Assembly: GCA_016788205.1 (NCBI GenBank)
Contig: JAEUTA010000006.1
Location: 124,001 to 188,000 of the forward strand
Length of the DNA stretch: 64,000 bases
Source: Flavobacteriales bacterium
GTDB lineage: Bacteria; Bacteroidota; Bacteroidia; Flavobacteriales_F; PHOS-HE28
Direction of reading: 5' to 3'
Position numbers and translations under genes: made by a program. This document shows positions 41,884-49,868 of this stretch, piece after piece. A model generated the notes under the pieces. It did not search any database, was not told the origin of the DNA, and saw only the letters and a program-made list of their open reading frames with translations. Numbering within the stretch: position 1 is the first letter of the stretch; every line of letters begins with the position of its first letter.

Positions 41884-42564
41884 TCAATTGATCCCGAACC
41901 GCACATAGTGGATCGTCCTTCCCTCTTCCAGCCACATCTGCTCGTAGTAGGTCTTGATGTTCAGCACGGCCTGCTCTTCGGGTGACACGCGCTTGACGAG
42001 TTCGGCATAAACCTCCGCACTGCGCTCGTAGGTGGGCAACTTGTTCTCCTCGATCTGCTCCAAGGTGTACTCGTACAAGAGCGGGCTGTCGGTCTTCAGG
42101 TGGATGAGGCCATCGGGTTTCAGGATCTCCTTGTAGCGCGCCAGGAAGAGCGGGCTGGTGAGGCGTTTGCGGGCCTTGCCGATCTGCGGATCGCTGAAGG
42201 TGAGCCAGATCTCGCTGACCTCGTGTCTTCCGAAACAACGCAGGATGTGATCGACATGTGTGCGCACGAAGCCGACGTTGTTCAAGCCGAGTTCCTTGGC
42301 CGTCTTCGCACCGCGCCAGATGCGTGCGCCCTTGATGTCGATACCGATGTAGTTCTTCTGCGGTTGCAGTTGCGCGAGCCCAACGGTGTATTCACCGCCA
42401 CCACAGCCAAGCTCCAGAACGATGGGTGCATCGCGCTTGAAGAACTCGGTGTTCCAACGCCCTTTGAACTTGAGGTCGGCAGCCTGCAACTCGGTGAATG
42501 TGGGCTGCAACACGTGGTCGAACGTGCGGTTCTCGGCGAAACGGCTGATCTTGTTCTTGCCCAT
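41884..42564 (-). CDS. trmB: tRNA (guanine-46-N7)-methyltransferase TrmB
   Basis: TrmB methylates G46 in the variable loop of tRNA using S-adenosylmethionine. The 226-residue protein shows the SAM motif VLELGCGGGEYTVGLA, IGIDIKGARIWRGAKTA, and the family motif TFSDPQIGKARKRLTSPLF, which replaces the DPWPKKRHHKRR stretch of E. coli TrmB. A TATTTTCG element (42573-42580), one base off TAnnTTTG, ends 8 bp before the ATG. It heads a minus-strand run with the ATL gene. Confidence 0.93.
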   Translation of the reverse strand: MGKNKISRFAENRTFDHVLQPTFTELQAADLKFKGRWNTEFFKRDAPIVLELGCGGGEYTVGLAQLQPQKNYIGIDIKGARIWRGAKTAKELGLNNVGFVRTHVDHILRCFGRHEVSEIWLTFSDPQIGKARKRLTSPLFLARYKEILKPDGLIHLKTDSPLLYEYTLEQIEENKLPTYERSAEVYAELVKRVSPEEQAVLNIKTYYEQMWLEEGRTIHYVRFGIN

Positions 42565-42724
42565 GAGGGGCGCGAAAATAGGGAGTCAAAGAACCACCGC
42601 CACGACGCAACGGGGGCGCCACGTTCATTGCTCGTGGTATCGCCGCGTTCGTTGAGGCGTTCGGTTTGACAAACAAGCTGGACGGCTTCATGCATAGTTC
42701 ACGCTCCAGCACGACCTTTGACCG

Positions 42725-43795
42725 ATGCTCTCCGGCAAACGCATTCTGGTGGCCCCGCTCGATTGGGGGCTCGGGCACAGCACGCGCTGCATCCCGATCA
42801 TCCAGCGGTTGATCGAGCGTGGAGGAGTTCCTGTGATCGGTGCGGACAATGGTCCGTTGGCGCTGCTGCGTTCGGAGTTCCCACAGCTCGAGCATGTGCG
42901 CATCCCCGGGGCGAACATCCGCTACTCGAAGGGTGCTAGCCAGTTGTGGAGCATGGCGCGGCAGTTCCCGGAAATGGTGCGCAGCGTGCGGGCGGAGAAC
43001 GCCTTGTTCGACCGCATCCGCACTGACCTCCGATTGAACGCCGTGATCAGCGATCAGCGTTTCGGACTGCGTTCTCCGGATCTGCCAAGCGTGTTGATCA
43101 CGCACCAGGTGTTCCCGTTCACACCGATCGCACAAGGCGCCTTGCGGAAGTTGAACCTGCGTCACATGAGCAGGTTCCATAAGTGCTGGATCATGGATGA
43201 AGCGAAGGAACCTGGGCTGGCTGGCGAGCTTTCGCATGGGAGATCACTACCAACGAATGCGCGGTACATCGGAACTGTGAGTCGCATGGCCCGGGCGATC
43301 TCTTCCGCTGCATCGAACTACCGCATCGTAGCCGTGATCAGTGGGCCGGAACCGCATCGCACCTTGCTGGATGGGATCCTCTCCGAGCAACTACAACGGA
43401 TCGAAGGGGAGCACCTCCTTGTGCGTGGCTTGCCCGCAAATTCAGAGATCAAGCAGATCGGGAACGTGCGCTGTGTGCCGCACTTGAACAGCACGCAACT
43501 CGCCCAAGCCATGGCCTCCGCGGAGCTCATCGTTTCGCGCAGCGGATACACGACTTTGATGGACCTGGTCGCCTTGGGCCGTAGCGCGGTGGTCATTCCA
43601 ACGCCTGGACAAGCCGAGCAGGAATACCTCGGCGAACTGCATTCAGGCACCGGACGGTTCTTTGTGCAATCCCAACAGCACATCGACCTGGAAGCCGCCT
43701 TGCGTGACCGATCGGCCGCTGTGCATCTAAAGCCTTCGCCGGGCCATCCACTTTTGGAACAGGCTTTGGATGAACTCGGCACCCTGCTCAACTGA
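42725..43795 (+). CDS. MurG-like (GT28-type) glycosyltransferase
   Basis: The 356-residue protein has a GT-B layout. The N-terminal half starts KRILVAPLDWGLGHSTRCIP, with the glycine-rich loop. The C-terminal half has VISGPEPHRTLLDG and the nucleotide-sugar site SRSGYTTLMDLVALGRSAVV. It resembles the predicted UDP-GlcNAc-type transferases of Bacteroidota, distinct from the true MurG at 13022. Acceptor and sugar are unknown. GACCTTTG, one base off TAnnTTTG, ends 4 bp before the ATG. The secreted nuclease gene follows 21 bp later on the same strand. Confidence 0.82.
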   Translation: MLSGKRILVAPLDWGLGHSTRCIPIIQRLIERGGVPVIGADNGPLALLRSEFPQLEHVRIPGANIRYSKGASQLWSMARQFPEMVRSVRAENALFDRIRTDLRLNAVISDQRFGLRSPDLPSVLITHQVFPFTPIAQGALRKLNLRHMSRFHKCWIMDEAKEPGLAGELSHGRSLPTNARYIGTVSRMARAISSAASNYRIVAVISGPEPHRTLLDGILSEQLQRIEGEHLLVRGLPANSEIKQIGNVRCVPHLNSTQLAQAMASAELIVSRSGYTTLMDLVALGRSAVVIPTPGQAEQEYLGELHSGTGRFFVQSQQHIDLEAALRDRSAAVHLKPSPGHPLLEQALDELGTLLN

Positions 43796-43802
43796 CGTCC
43801 GC

Positions 43803-43810
43803 TACATTTA
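43803..43810 (+). promoter_or_regulatory. Candidate -7 element TACATTTA of the nuclease gene
   Basis: It has one mismatch to TAnnTTTG and ends 6 bp before the ATG at 43817, again suggesting a leaderless transcript. Confidence 0.35.
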
Positions 43811-43816
43811 CCAGTG

Positions 43817-45061
43817 ATGATCGCTCCACGTATCCTTCTGCTTCTATCCTGTGTTGCCACGTTCTGCTCTTACGGACAAGCGGATCTGGAAAGCCGCCTG
43901 CAGAAGCTGGAAGAGCAACACACGGCGATCGAGGAGCAGCAGATCCGACTGACCGGGCGGGTCGATAGTGTGAAGCTGGCCATCATCCGTCGCGATCTTC
44001 AACGCATCGGCCTGCCGAAGTTGGAAATCGGTGATGAAGTCGTCGTGCATGCAGGGCATATGCTCGTCTACAGCGAGAAGCACGAACAACCGAAGTGGAC
44101 GGCACACATCGCTTCTCCGGACCTGATCAAGGGCAACCTCGCGCGGATCGACTCCTTCCTTCCTGATCCGTTGGTGAAGACGGGCACCGCTGTTACCGCC
44201 GACTACTGGAACAGCGGTTATGATCGCGGCCACCTCGTGCCCAGTGCCGACATGCGTTGGAACCTGGAAGCCTTGCAAGGCACCTACCTCTACTCCAATA
44301 TCAGCCCGCAGAAACCGGAATTGAACCGAGAGACTTGGGCCGACCTCGAAGACTGGGGCCGCAGGTATGTGAACTTCAGCAAGCGCCGTGTGTTCATCGT
44401 TACCGGTCCGGTGTTACGCGATGGACTTCCCACCATGCAGAAGGCCGATCGCAAGAATGAGGTGAGCATCCCCGAATACTTCTGGAAAGTGATCGCAGAC
44501 CTGGATGGTGACAAGCCACAAGCCATCGCGTTCGTGATGAGCAACGCGAAACAGGATGGGCCGCCGATCAGTTTCGCGGTGACCGTGGACAGCGTGGAGA
44601 CGTTGACCGGACTCGATTTCTTCCCAGCGCTGGACGATGCCGTTGAAACGAAGATCGAAGCGATGCGCGAGTTGAAGGATTGGTACGCGGAGGGTGATCC
44701 GAACCAAGGTGAGGTGGAGCCGTTGCGCGCGCCGTTGCCGAAAGGGATGATCAACTCCGTCCAAGCGAAATACCACATCGGGAAGACCGCCACGGTTTGC
44801 GGCACCGTTGTTTCAGCGCGGAAGACGGCCAAGGCGAAGGCCATCTACCTCAACTTCGACCGCATGCACCCGAACCAGGAGTTCTACGCCACGATCTGGG
44901 AGTACAACGGCCCCAACTTCAGCTACGACCCCGAGACCTGGTTGGTGAACAAGAAGGTGTGTGCGACCGGCAAGCTCACCATCTTCGACGACATCCCAAG
45001 GATCAGCATCAACAACGAGAAGGAAGTGGTGCTGTACGAAGAGGCGATCGCAACGCCGTAG
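43817..45061 (+). CDS. Secreted DNA/RNA non-specific endonuclease with extra C-terminal domain
   Basis: The 414-residue protein has a signal peptide (MIAPRILLLLSCVATFCSYGQ), a short coiled coil (about 22-60) and an NUC1 (Serratia nuclease-type) domain. Its catalytic motif is YDRGHLVPSAD (Asp136 to His139) followed by YLYSNISPQKPELNRETW. The nuclease domain ends near residue 290. The last 105 residues (SVQAKYHIGKTATVCGTVVS to the end) look like a nucleic-acid-binding OB-type fold, with TVCGTVVSARKTAKAKAIYL and VCATGKLTIF as strands. It would cut extracellular or periplasmic nucleic acid. A GTG at 43814 is also possible, but ATG 43817 is preferred. Confidence 0.88.
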   Translation: MIAPRILLLLSCVATFCSYGQADLESRLQKLEEQHTAIEEQQIRLTGRVDSVKLAIIRRDLQRIGLPKLEIGDEVVVHAGHMLVYSEKHEQPKWTAHIASPDLIKGNLARIDSFLPDPLVKTGTAVTADYWNSGYDRGHLVPSADMRWNLEALQGTYLYSNISPQKPELNRETWADLEDWGRRYVNFSKRRVFIVTGPVLRDGLPTMQKADRKNEVSIPEYFWKVIADLDGDKPQAIAFVMSNAKQDGPPISFAVTVDSVETLTGLDFFPALDDAVETKIEAMRELKDWYAEGDPNQGEVEPLRAPLPKGMINSVQAKYHIGKTATVCGTVVSARKTAKAKAIYLNFDRMHPNQEFYATIWEYNGPNFSYDPETWLVNKKVCATGKLTIFDDIPRISINNEKEVVLYEEAIATP

Positions 45062-45065
45062 CCGG

Positions 45066-46106
45066 TCAGTTCGCGCGCTCCAGCGTGAAGGCGAACGTCG
45101 TACCCTCTCCTTCTGCGCTCTTCACCGTGATCGTACCCCCGTGTACATCGATGATATGCTTCACGATCGCAAGGCCGAGACCTGAACCACCTTCGTTGCG
45201 CGCGCGGCTCTTTCCCACTCGATAGAAGCGCTCGAACAAACGCGGCAGGTGCTCCTTGCTGATGCCGATGCCATCGTCGGAAACCTCCACCAGGATCCGA
45301 TCGTCCAGCGGATAGCTCTTCACCATGCAGAAGCCGCCGTCCTTTCCGTAATTGATCGCGTTGGTGAACAGGTTGGTGAAGACCTGCGCCATGCGGTTAC
45401 GGTCGGCCATGACGAAGGTCCCCGGCGCCAGCTCGTTCAACAGTTTGAACTTCCTCGCCTGCGCGAGGATCTCCATGTTCTCGATGGTATCATCCACCAA
45501 TTCGGCGATATCCATCCGCGTGATGCGCATGTCCATGACCCCGCTCTCCAACTTGGTGATGAGGTCCAGATCCTCCACGATCTTCATCAAACGATCCACC
45601 CCGTTCGATGCACGATTGAGGAAATCACGGTTCACCTTGTCGTCCTCCAAACCGCCTTCCAGCAACGTGAGGATATACCCTTGGATGTTGAAGATCGGCG
45701 TCTTCAATTCATGTGAAAGGTTGCCGATGAACTCGCGTCGAAATTCTTCGCGTTCCTGCAACTCACTGATCTCCAAGCGACGTTCTGTCGCCCATGCCGA
45801 GACCTCCGCATTCACCTTACCCAACACGTCCCCTCGCAGATCGATACGATCATCATCCTTGCGTGAACGACGCAGATCATGCACGGTGCGATACAGCAAT
45901 TTCAATCGGGCATGGACGAAACGATCGATGCCATAAGAGACCGCGCCGTATGCCACACCGAAAAGGAGAACGATGATGGCCAAGGACCAAGCGAGGCTAA
46001 GGTGCTGTCCGCCATACCAGTCCGCCAGGGCCAGAAGCGCCCCAACTCCGAGTGCGACGACCAAGGCGGCGATCAAGGCGACTTGGCGGGGGGAGAGTTG
46101 GCCCAT
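45066..46106 (-). CDS. PhoR-like sensor histidine kinase
   Basis: The 346-residue protein has two N-terminal helices (about 8-29 and 38-60) with almost no periplasmic part, then HisKA with His132 (GNLSHELKTPIFNIQGYI), and an ATPase domain with FTNLFTNAINYGKDGG, DDGIGISKEH and GSGLGLAIV. The HELKTPIFNIQGYI stretch is typical of PhoR of Bacteroidota. No regulator gene adjoins it, but a Na/phosphate transporter with PhoU domain is divergently encoded next door, which supports a phosphate role. An exact -7 box (46139-46146) excludes the longer upstream frame and fixes the start at 46106. Confidence 0.88.
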   Translation of the reverse strand: MGQLSPRQVALIAALVVALGVGALLALADWYGGQHLSLAWSLAIIVLLFGVAYGAVSYGIDRFVHARLKLLYRTVHDLRRSRKDDDRIDLRGDVLGKVNAEVSAWATERRLEISELQEREEFRREFIGNLSHELKTPIFNIQGYILTLLEGGLEDDKVNRDFLNRASNGVDRLMKIVEDLDLITKLESGVMDMRITRMDIAELVDDTIENMEILAQARKFKLLNELAPGTFVMADRNRMAQVFTNLFTNAINYGKDGGFCMVKSYPLDDRILVEVSDDGIGISKEHLPRLFERFYRVGKSRARNEGGSGLGLAIVKHIIDVHGGTITVKSAEGEGTTFAFTLERAN

Positions 46107-46138
46107 GGGGTCGGAACGGTCAGTGCATTGAAGCGCGG

Positions 46139-46146
46139 CAAAGGTA
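46139..46146 (-). promoter_or_regulatory. -7 promoter element TACCTTTG of the PhoR-like kinase
   Basis: This is an exact TAnnTTTG match, 32 bp before the ATG at 46106. Confidence 0.6.
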
Positions 46147-46258
46147 GCCGGGCGGCCTTCCGGACCGGGATGCCGCAGCACACGCAGAACACAGCGATCC
46201 CTTAACATGAAGGAAACATGGCGGTGATAGCTTGCGGGCCTTCGTAGCGGGCATTTCC

Positions 46259-47947
46259 ATGCGTTTCGGCATCCTCGAATTCCTGACCCTTGCGGGCTCC
46301 CTGGGGCTCTTCATCTATGGCATGAAAGCCATGAGCGAAGGCCTGCAGAAAGTGGCCGGCGCGCGCATGCGCGATGTGATGAAGGTGATGACCGCGAACC
46401 GCTTCATGAGCGTGTTCACCGGCTTCGTCACCACGGTGTTGATCCAGCTCTCTTCGGTGACCTCGGTGATGGTGGTGAGCTTCGCGAATGCGGGCCTCAT
46501 CACCGTGCGGCAATCCATCGGTGTGTTGATGGGGGCCAACATCGGCACCACGGTGAAGGCGCTCGTGTTCAGCGCGCTCGGTTTCGCCTCCATGGACATC
46601 CATGTGTTCGCGTTGCCGATCATCGGGTTGGCGTTCCCGTTGTTGTTCCTCAAAGGGAAACACTCCAAGCCCATCGGCGACTTCATGGTGGGCTTCGCGA
46701 TCCTCTTCCTCGGCCTGGAGTTCTTGAAGAGCGTGATCCCGGTACCGACGGATGATGGCATCTCCATCCTCGGCGGCATTTCGGACCATGGTATTCTTTC
46801 CGTGTTGCTCTTCACAGGCATCGGCATGCTGTTCACCATGATGGTGCAGAGCAGCAGCGTGGCGCTCGCGGCTACGATGGTGCTCTGTCAACGCGGGATC
46901 ATCGGCTACGAGATGGCCGCGGCTACGGTGCTGGGCATGAACCTGGGCACCACCGTTACCGCCAACCTCGCCGCGCTGGTGGCGAACGTTTGGGGACGCC
47001 GTGCTGCACGCGCGCACTTCGTGATCAAAGCCATCGGAGTGGTTTGGGCGTTGGTGCTCTTCGGTCCGTACCTGCGCTTGATCGATCGTTACGTGATCGA
47101 GGTTCATGGCTCCTCAGCGTATATGAGCGGCGATGTGCTCGTCTGGGCGCTCACCTATCTGCACATCTCCTTCAACGTACTGAACACGTTGCTGCTCATC
47201 GGTTTCGTCCCGCAGATCGAACGCATCGTCACACGCATGGTGCCTAGCCGCACGGAAGACGACAAGGAATTCCGCCTGGAGTACATCAACGATCCGGTGA
47301 TGGCCGTTTCGCCCGAGCTCTCACTGATCGAGGCACGGAAGGAGATCGCCAAATTCGGGAAGCTCACCGCGAGCATGACGGGCATGGTGAACCAATTGCT
47401 GGTGAGCACCAACGACGCCGAGCGTACCGACCTATTCGGCAAAGTGGCGCGCTACGAGGACATCACCGACAAGCTGGAGGTCGAGATCAGCAAATACCTC
47501 ACGCGTACCAGCGCCGAAGCGAAGGACGAGGACATGAGCGAACGCATCCGCGCCATGCTCGCGATCATCAGCGACCTGGAACGTATCGGCGACATCTTCT
47601 ACCAGATGTCACGTTTGTTGGAACGCAAGCATGAAGAGCGCTTGTGGTTCACGCCGGAACAACGCAACAACCTGCAGGATCTGTTGAAGCTGCTGGATCG
47701 CGCGTTCACGATCATGTTGAAGAACCTCGATGCCGAGGATGGGCACGTGGCGATCGATGAAGCCGTGGAGGCCGAGCAGCACATCAACCAGTTGCGTGAC
47801 CAGCTACGCCGCACCCACTTGAAGAGCATCGAGACCGGCGACTACAACGTGAAGAGCGGACTGATCTATAACGACCTCTTCTCCAGCTGCGAGAAGGTAG
47901 GTGACCACGTGATCAACGTGTCGGAAGCGCTGGCGGGTGAAGTCTAA
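46259..47947 (+). CDS. Na+/phosphate cotransporter family protein with PhoU-like domain
   Basis: The 562-residue protein has two inverted NptA-type repeats in the membrane half: LFIYGMKAMSEGLQKVAG, LIQLSSVTSVMVVSFANAG, GVLMGANIGTTVKAL, and the second set MVQSSSVALAATMVLCQRG and GMNLGTTVTAN. The C-terminal third (about 350-560) is a PhoU-like helical bundle. It should import phosphate with sodium or take part in phosphate sensing. The ATG at 46259 starts the family sequence MRFGILEFLTLAGSLG; an ATG at 46232 adds nine residues. It is divergent from the PhoR-like kinase, 152 bp away. Confidence 0.92.
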   Translation: MRFGILEFLTLAGSLGLFIYGMKAMSEGLQKVAGARMRDVMKVMTANRFMSVFTGFVTTVLIQLSSVTSVMVVSFANAGLITVRQSIGVLMGANIGTTVKALVFSALGFASMDIHVFALPIIGLAFPLLFLKGKHSKPIGDFMVGFAILFLGLEFLKSVIPVPTDDGISILGGISDHGILSVLLFTGIGMLFTMMVQSSSVALAATMVLCQRGIIGYEMAAATVLGMNLGTTVTANLAALVANVWGRRAARAHFVIKAIGVVWALVLFGPYLRLIDRYVIEVHGSSAYMSGDVLVWALTYLHISFNVLNTLLLIGFVPQIERIVTRMVPSRTEDDKEFRLEYINDPVMAVSPELSLIEARKEIAKFGKLTASMTGMVNQLLVSTNDAERTDLFGKVARYEDITDKLEVEISKYLTRTSAEAKDEDMSERIRAMLAIISDLERIGDIFYQMSRLLERKHEERLWFTPEQRNNLQDLLKLLDRAFTIMLKNLDAEDGHVAIDEAVEAEQHINQLRDQLRRTHLKSIETGDYNVKSGLIYNDLFSSCEKVGDHVINVSEALAGEV

Positions 47948-47952
47948 CCCGA

Positions 47953-48450
47953 CTACGGAACGATGATATCGTTCGTGAAGACCCTGTTGCTGCGATTGAG
48001 CGCCCGATCCACCATTTCAACGCTGTAGCGCACCGTGTCGGAGTTCCCGGTGATGAAGAGCGGGAACGGGTCGATGGCCACAGCGATCTCGCCTTCCAGG
48101 GTCTTGTTCTGGCCTGTTGGCGTGATGCGTGGTATCCGGTAGAAGATCGAATCTTCGAACTGCACGTTCTGCCACACGTTATCCACTTTCTCGCTATAAC
48201 GCAGGAAGAAGTTGTAGTAGTAAATGGAAGATGTGTCGTACGGTGGAGCATTGTCCGAAGCATCCAGGCCCACATCACCGTCGCCATCCGTGAAAGACAC
48301 CACCAGCGAGGCCGAGTCGCCGAAGAACTCGAAGGACTTGAAGGTGATGGCCGGTGTGGAAGGGAATTCCTCCGTCTTCAAGCACCCGGAGAACAGCACC
48401 CCTACCAAGGTCCCTGCTCCCGCTACTTTTGCCGCGCTGATGTTCATCAT
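47953..48450 (-). CDS. Small lipoprotein of unknown function
   Basis: The protein has about 165 residues with a lipoprotein signal (AGTLVGVLFSGC) and a single beta-rich domain. Key stretches are ITFKSFEFFGDSASLVVSF, then TDGDGDVGL, an acidic, possibly calcium-binding loop, and VRYSVEMVDRALNRSNRVF. Similar lipoproteins with the SFTDGDGDIGL phrase are frequent in Bacteroidota and have no assigned role. An exact -7 box at 48457-48464 means transcription starts near 48450, so the MMNIS start (48450 or 48447) is right and the longer MWKM start is not. It ends 5 bp after the transporter stop, convergent. Confidence 0.75.
   Translation of the reverse strand: MMNISAAKVAGAGTLVGVLFSGCLKTEEFPSTPAITFKSFEFFGDSASLVVSFTDGDGDVGLDASDNAPPYDTSSIYYYNFFLRYSEKVDNVWQNVQFEDSIFYRIPRITPTGQNKTLEGEIAVAIDPFPLFITGNSDTVRYSVEMVDRALNRSNRVFTNDIIVP
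48424..48431 (+). promoter_or_regulatory. -7 promoter element TACTTTTG of the LuxE-like gene
   Basis: This is an exact TAnnTTTG match 49 bp before the ATG at 48481, inside the first codons of the opposing lipoprotein gene. Confidence 0.5.
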
Positions 48451-48456
48451 CTTCCA

Positions 48457-48464
48457 CAAAGTTA
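48457..48464 (-). promoter_or_regulatory. -7 promoter element TAACTTTG of the lipoprotein gene
   Basis: This is an exact TAnnTTTG match on the minus strand, 6 bp before ATG 48450. The two promoters here point toward each other, so the 5' ends of the divergent messages overlap. Confidence 0.55.
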
Positions 48465-48480
48465 GGTCGCTCTTCCGCTG

Positions 48481-49491
48481 ATGCCATCCCTGCCCGCGTA
48501 CATCGACCCGCAGTTGCTGGAGCGACCGTTCAGCATGACCGGCCCGGATGACTTCAACGCGTTGGCGCTGGAGCTATTTCAGCTGCACGCCGCCAGGAAC
48601 CCTGTTTACCGTGGATTCCTTCGTGGATTGCGTACGGATCCGACCACGGTCACAGAGGTCTCGCGTATCCCCTTCCTGCCGATCAGCGCCTTCAAGAACC
48701 ACCGAGTGTTGCTGGAAGGGCTTGATCCCAGCAGCTTTTTCACCAGTAGCGGCACCACCGGGGCCATCACGAGCCATCACCATGTGCCATGGCCATCGTT
48801 GTACGAGCGTTCGTTCATGACCTCGTTCACTGCCAAGTACGGCGACCCGGCAGAATGGCGCATCATCGCCCTGTTGCCAGCCTATCTGGAACGCGAAGGC
48901 AGTTCGCTCGTGTACATGGCCCAGCGCTTGATCCAAGCTTCTGGGGATCCGCTCAGCGGCACTTACCTGTACAAGTATGACGAGGTCGCCGCGCTGCTGG
49001 AACGCTCTGAGCGCGACGGCAAGAAGACCTTGCTGCTCGGTGTCACTTTCGCGTTGCTTGACCTTGTTGAACAATTCCCGCAGCGGATCCCGAGCACCGT
49101 GATAATGGAGACCGGCGGCATGAAAGGTCGTCGACCGGAGATCGTTCGCGATGAACTTCACCGGATCCTGAAGAACGCGTTCCAAGTTCCTTCTATCCAC
49201 AGCGAGTACGGCATGACCGAGTTGCTAAGCCAGGCGTGGTCACAAGGTGAAGGCCGGTACACTGCTCCTCCCTGGATGAAGATCGTGATCCGCGACCCGA
49301 ACGATCCGATGAGCCTGTTACCACAAGGCCGCACCGGTGGCCTCAACGTCATCGACCTTGCGAACATCGCGAGTTGCCCGTTCATCGCCACGCAGGATCT
49401 GGGGCGTGTTCACGAAGATGGAACCTTCGAGGTGCTCGGTCGGTTCGACCACAGCGACCTGCGCGGGTGCAATCTGTTGATGGAGGCCTGA
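48481..49491 (+). CDS. LuxE/PaaK-family acyl-activating enzyme
   Basis: The 336-residue protein belongs to the acyl-protein synthetase (LuxE) branch of the adenylate-forming superfamily. It shows FFTSSGTTGAITSHH, the phosphate-binding loop, then METGGMKGRR and the HSEYGMTELLSQAW motif that contacts the adenylate, and a C-terminal DLGRVHEDG. It should activate a carboxylic acid with ATP and transfer it to a thiol or an acceptor protein. LuxE normally works with LuxCD, but neither is nearby, so the substrate is unknown. Confidence 0.85.
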   Translation: MPSLPAYIDPQLLERPFSMTGPDDFNALALELFQLHAARNPVYRGFLRGLRTDPTTVTEVSRIPFLPISAFKNHRVLLEGLDPSSFFTSSGTTGAITSHHHVPWPSLYERSFMTSFTAKYGDPAEWRIIALLPAYLEREGSSLVYMAQRLIQASGDPLSGTYLYKYDEVAALLERSERDGKKTLLLGVTFALLDLVEQFPQRIPSTVIMETGGMKGRRPEIVRDELHRILKNAFQVPSIHSEYGMTELLSQAWSQGEGRYTAPPWMKIVIRDPNDPMSLLPQGRTGGLNVIDLANIASCPFIATQDLGRVHEDGTFEVLGRFDHSDLRGCNLLMEA

Positions 49492-49562
49492 GAAATTCCT
49501 GTCACGAGGCTCCAAGCTGAAGAAGGACTCCAGGCAATAGCCCTGAGTTCTTCCACAACTGC

Positions 49563-49865
49563 TCAACCTTTGGGGTCAACGCCGTACTTGTTCTGGCGTT
49601 GTTCTCCTCGGACGAGCAACATCACGAGAATATAGAATGGGATCATGAACCACCACCATGGTTTTCCAAGATCATGGCATCGCTTGACCCCTTGAGCAAG
49701 AAACAACCAAAGCGCAGGAACATATATCACGCAGAGATACCAAGGAGGAAGAGTACCAGAATACAAAACCCCTAGGGCGATCGCCAAGGCCAAAAGCAGA
49801 ACCGAGGCTATCGCGAACTCCATTCTTCGGCTCCTCCCCGCGAAGGAGAACGGTTCTCGGAACAT
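49563..49865 (-). CDS. DUF805 small membrane protein
   Basis: The 100-residue protein begins FREPFSFAGRSRRMEFAIASVL, the opening typical of DUF805. It has three hydrophobic helices and the KRCHDLGKPWWWFMIPF motif between helices two and three. The function is unknown. It ends near a 70-bp spacer without visible signals and begins 3 bp after the tyrS stop codon on the same strand, so it is probably cotranscribed. Confidence 0.85.
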   Translation of the reverse strand: MFREPFSFAGRSRRMEFAIASVLLLALAIALGVLYSGTLPPWYLCVIYVPALWLFLAQGVKRCHDLGKPWWWFMIPFYILVMLLVRGEQRQNKYGVDPKG

Positions 49866-49868
49866 GAC

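Noticed and set aside
46107..46208. A 34-residue N-terminal extension of the PhoR-like kinase
   Set aside because: An exact -7 box at 46139-46146 lies inside it, and the extension is cysteine- and arginine-rich with no membrane segment.
47958..47974. GAACGAT-GAT-ATCGTTC palindrome as a bidirectional terminator between the transporter and the lipoprotein
   Set aside because: It lies within the last codons of the lipoprotein gene, has a 3-base loop and no T-tract on either side.
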